Assembly (NCBI GenBank): GCA_030637775.1
Contig: DAOWFY010000173.1
Span: forward strand, 1 to 5,180
Origin: DAOVGU01 sp030637775 [NCBI: bacterium]
GTDB lineage: Bacteria; Ratteibacteria; UBA8468
DNA length: 5,180 bases
Direction: 5' to 3'
Below the pieces are notes generated by a model, which saw only the letters and a program-made list of their open reading frames with translations, did no database searches and was not told the DNA's origin. Below, piece after piece: positions 5,061 through 5,180 of the stretch. The position numbers and the translations under genes are program-made. Each line of letters opens with the position of its first letter. The first letter of the stretch is position 1.

Positions 5061-5132
5061 GTCATTGCGAGCCGGAGGCGAAGCAATCTCTGTGGATTGC
5101 CACGAGCCGATTTTATCGGCTCTCGCAATGAC
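5061..5132. repeat. Dispersed-type palindromic repeat (GTCATTGCGAG ... CTCGCAATGAC)
   Basis: The 72-base element has perfect 11-base inverse ends (5061-5071 with 5122-5132). Inside are two hairpins: GCAATC 5083-5088 with GATTGC 5095-5100, and GAGCCGAT 5104-5111 with ATCGGCTC 5115-5122. The second hairpin shares its last base with the outer stem, so the two folds compete slightly at the junction. From memory, very similar sequences (GTCATTGCGAG followed by GCGAAGCAATCTC) are scattered in many copies through genomes of unrelated bacteria, behaving like REP or MITE-type elements without a gene. It is non-coding and sits where the dehydratase half of nnr might once have been. A copy count across the genome would settle its identity. 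Confidence 0.75.
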
Positions 5133-5180
5133 AGGATAGAATATCGTTTACTGATATTTACCTTAAGTGGCTCACAAGAG

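Noticed and set aside
4916-5130. Continuous open frame in the +1 phase after nnrE, running through the repeat
   Set aside because: Its translation has no resemblance to the dehydratase domain or any family I know, and it crosses the non-coding palindrome, so it is probably open by chance.
477-5132. The two palindromes as parts of a CRISPR array
   Set aside because: They differ in sequence, are 4.6 kb apart, occur once each, and have no repeat-spacer pattern.

Overview
The window looks like chromosomal DNA from an AT-leaning, free-living bacterium, probably from a poorly sampled lineage. Bacterial traits are Shine-Dalgarno-like sites, genes overlapping in ATGA or TGATG fashion, a bacterial-type A24 prepilin peptidase and a HicBA toxin-antitoxin pair. 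The tRNA genes do not encode CCA, so the organism depends on a CCA-adding enzyme. The phylum cannot be fixed from the sequence alone. Every gene I can support is on the + strand.

Bases 1-620 hold small elements. The window opens inside what looks like the 3' end of a hicB antitoxin gene. It overlaps a complete 58-codon hicA toxin gene (58-234) that is easily missed because it is short. After about 155 bases with no gene comes a well-formed sigma70-type promoter, then tRNA-Lys(TTT) at 390-462 and tRNA-Glu(TTC) at 542-613. The spacer between the tRNAs contains a compact 46-base palindrome (477-522) that can fold as a three-way junction: one outer stem and two inner hairpins.

Bases 678-4941 carry six co-directional genes: an aldo/keto reductase, a type IV prepilin peptidase, a DPM1-like family 2 glycosyltransferase, protein-L-isoaspartate O-methyltransferase (pcm), a COG2426 'small multi-drug export' membrane protein, and NAD(P)H-hydrate epimerase (nnrE). 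Four of the five junctions overlap by 1 or 4 bases and the fifth is nearly abutting, so this is almost certainly one translationally coupled operon. The functions are mixed: envelope and pilus processing (peptidase, glycosyltransferase, membrane protein) and damage repair (PIMT repairs isoaspartyl proteins, NnrE repairs hydrated NAD(P)H, and the reductase may remove reactive carbonyls).

Bases 4942-5180 contain no gene. They hold a GC-rich hairpin just after nnrE and a 72-base palindromic repeat of the 'GTCATTGCGAG...CTCGCAATGAC' kind, which resembles repeats seen dispersed in many bacterial genomes. nnrE holds only the epimerase domain. Codons just past its stop still resemble the linker that leads into the dehydratase domain of bifunctional Nnr proteins, so the second domain may have been lost here. 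I do not see a clearly new multi-gene system. The most interesting signals are the two three-way-junction palindromes, the hidden hicBA module beside the tRNAs, and the apparently truncated nnr gene.
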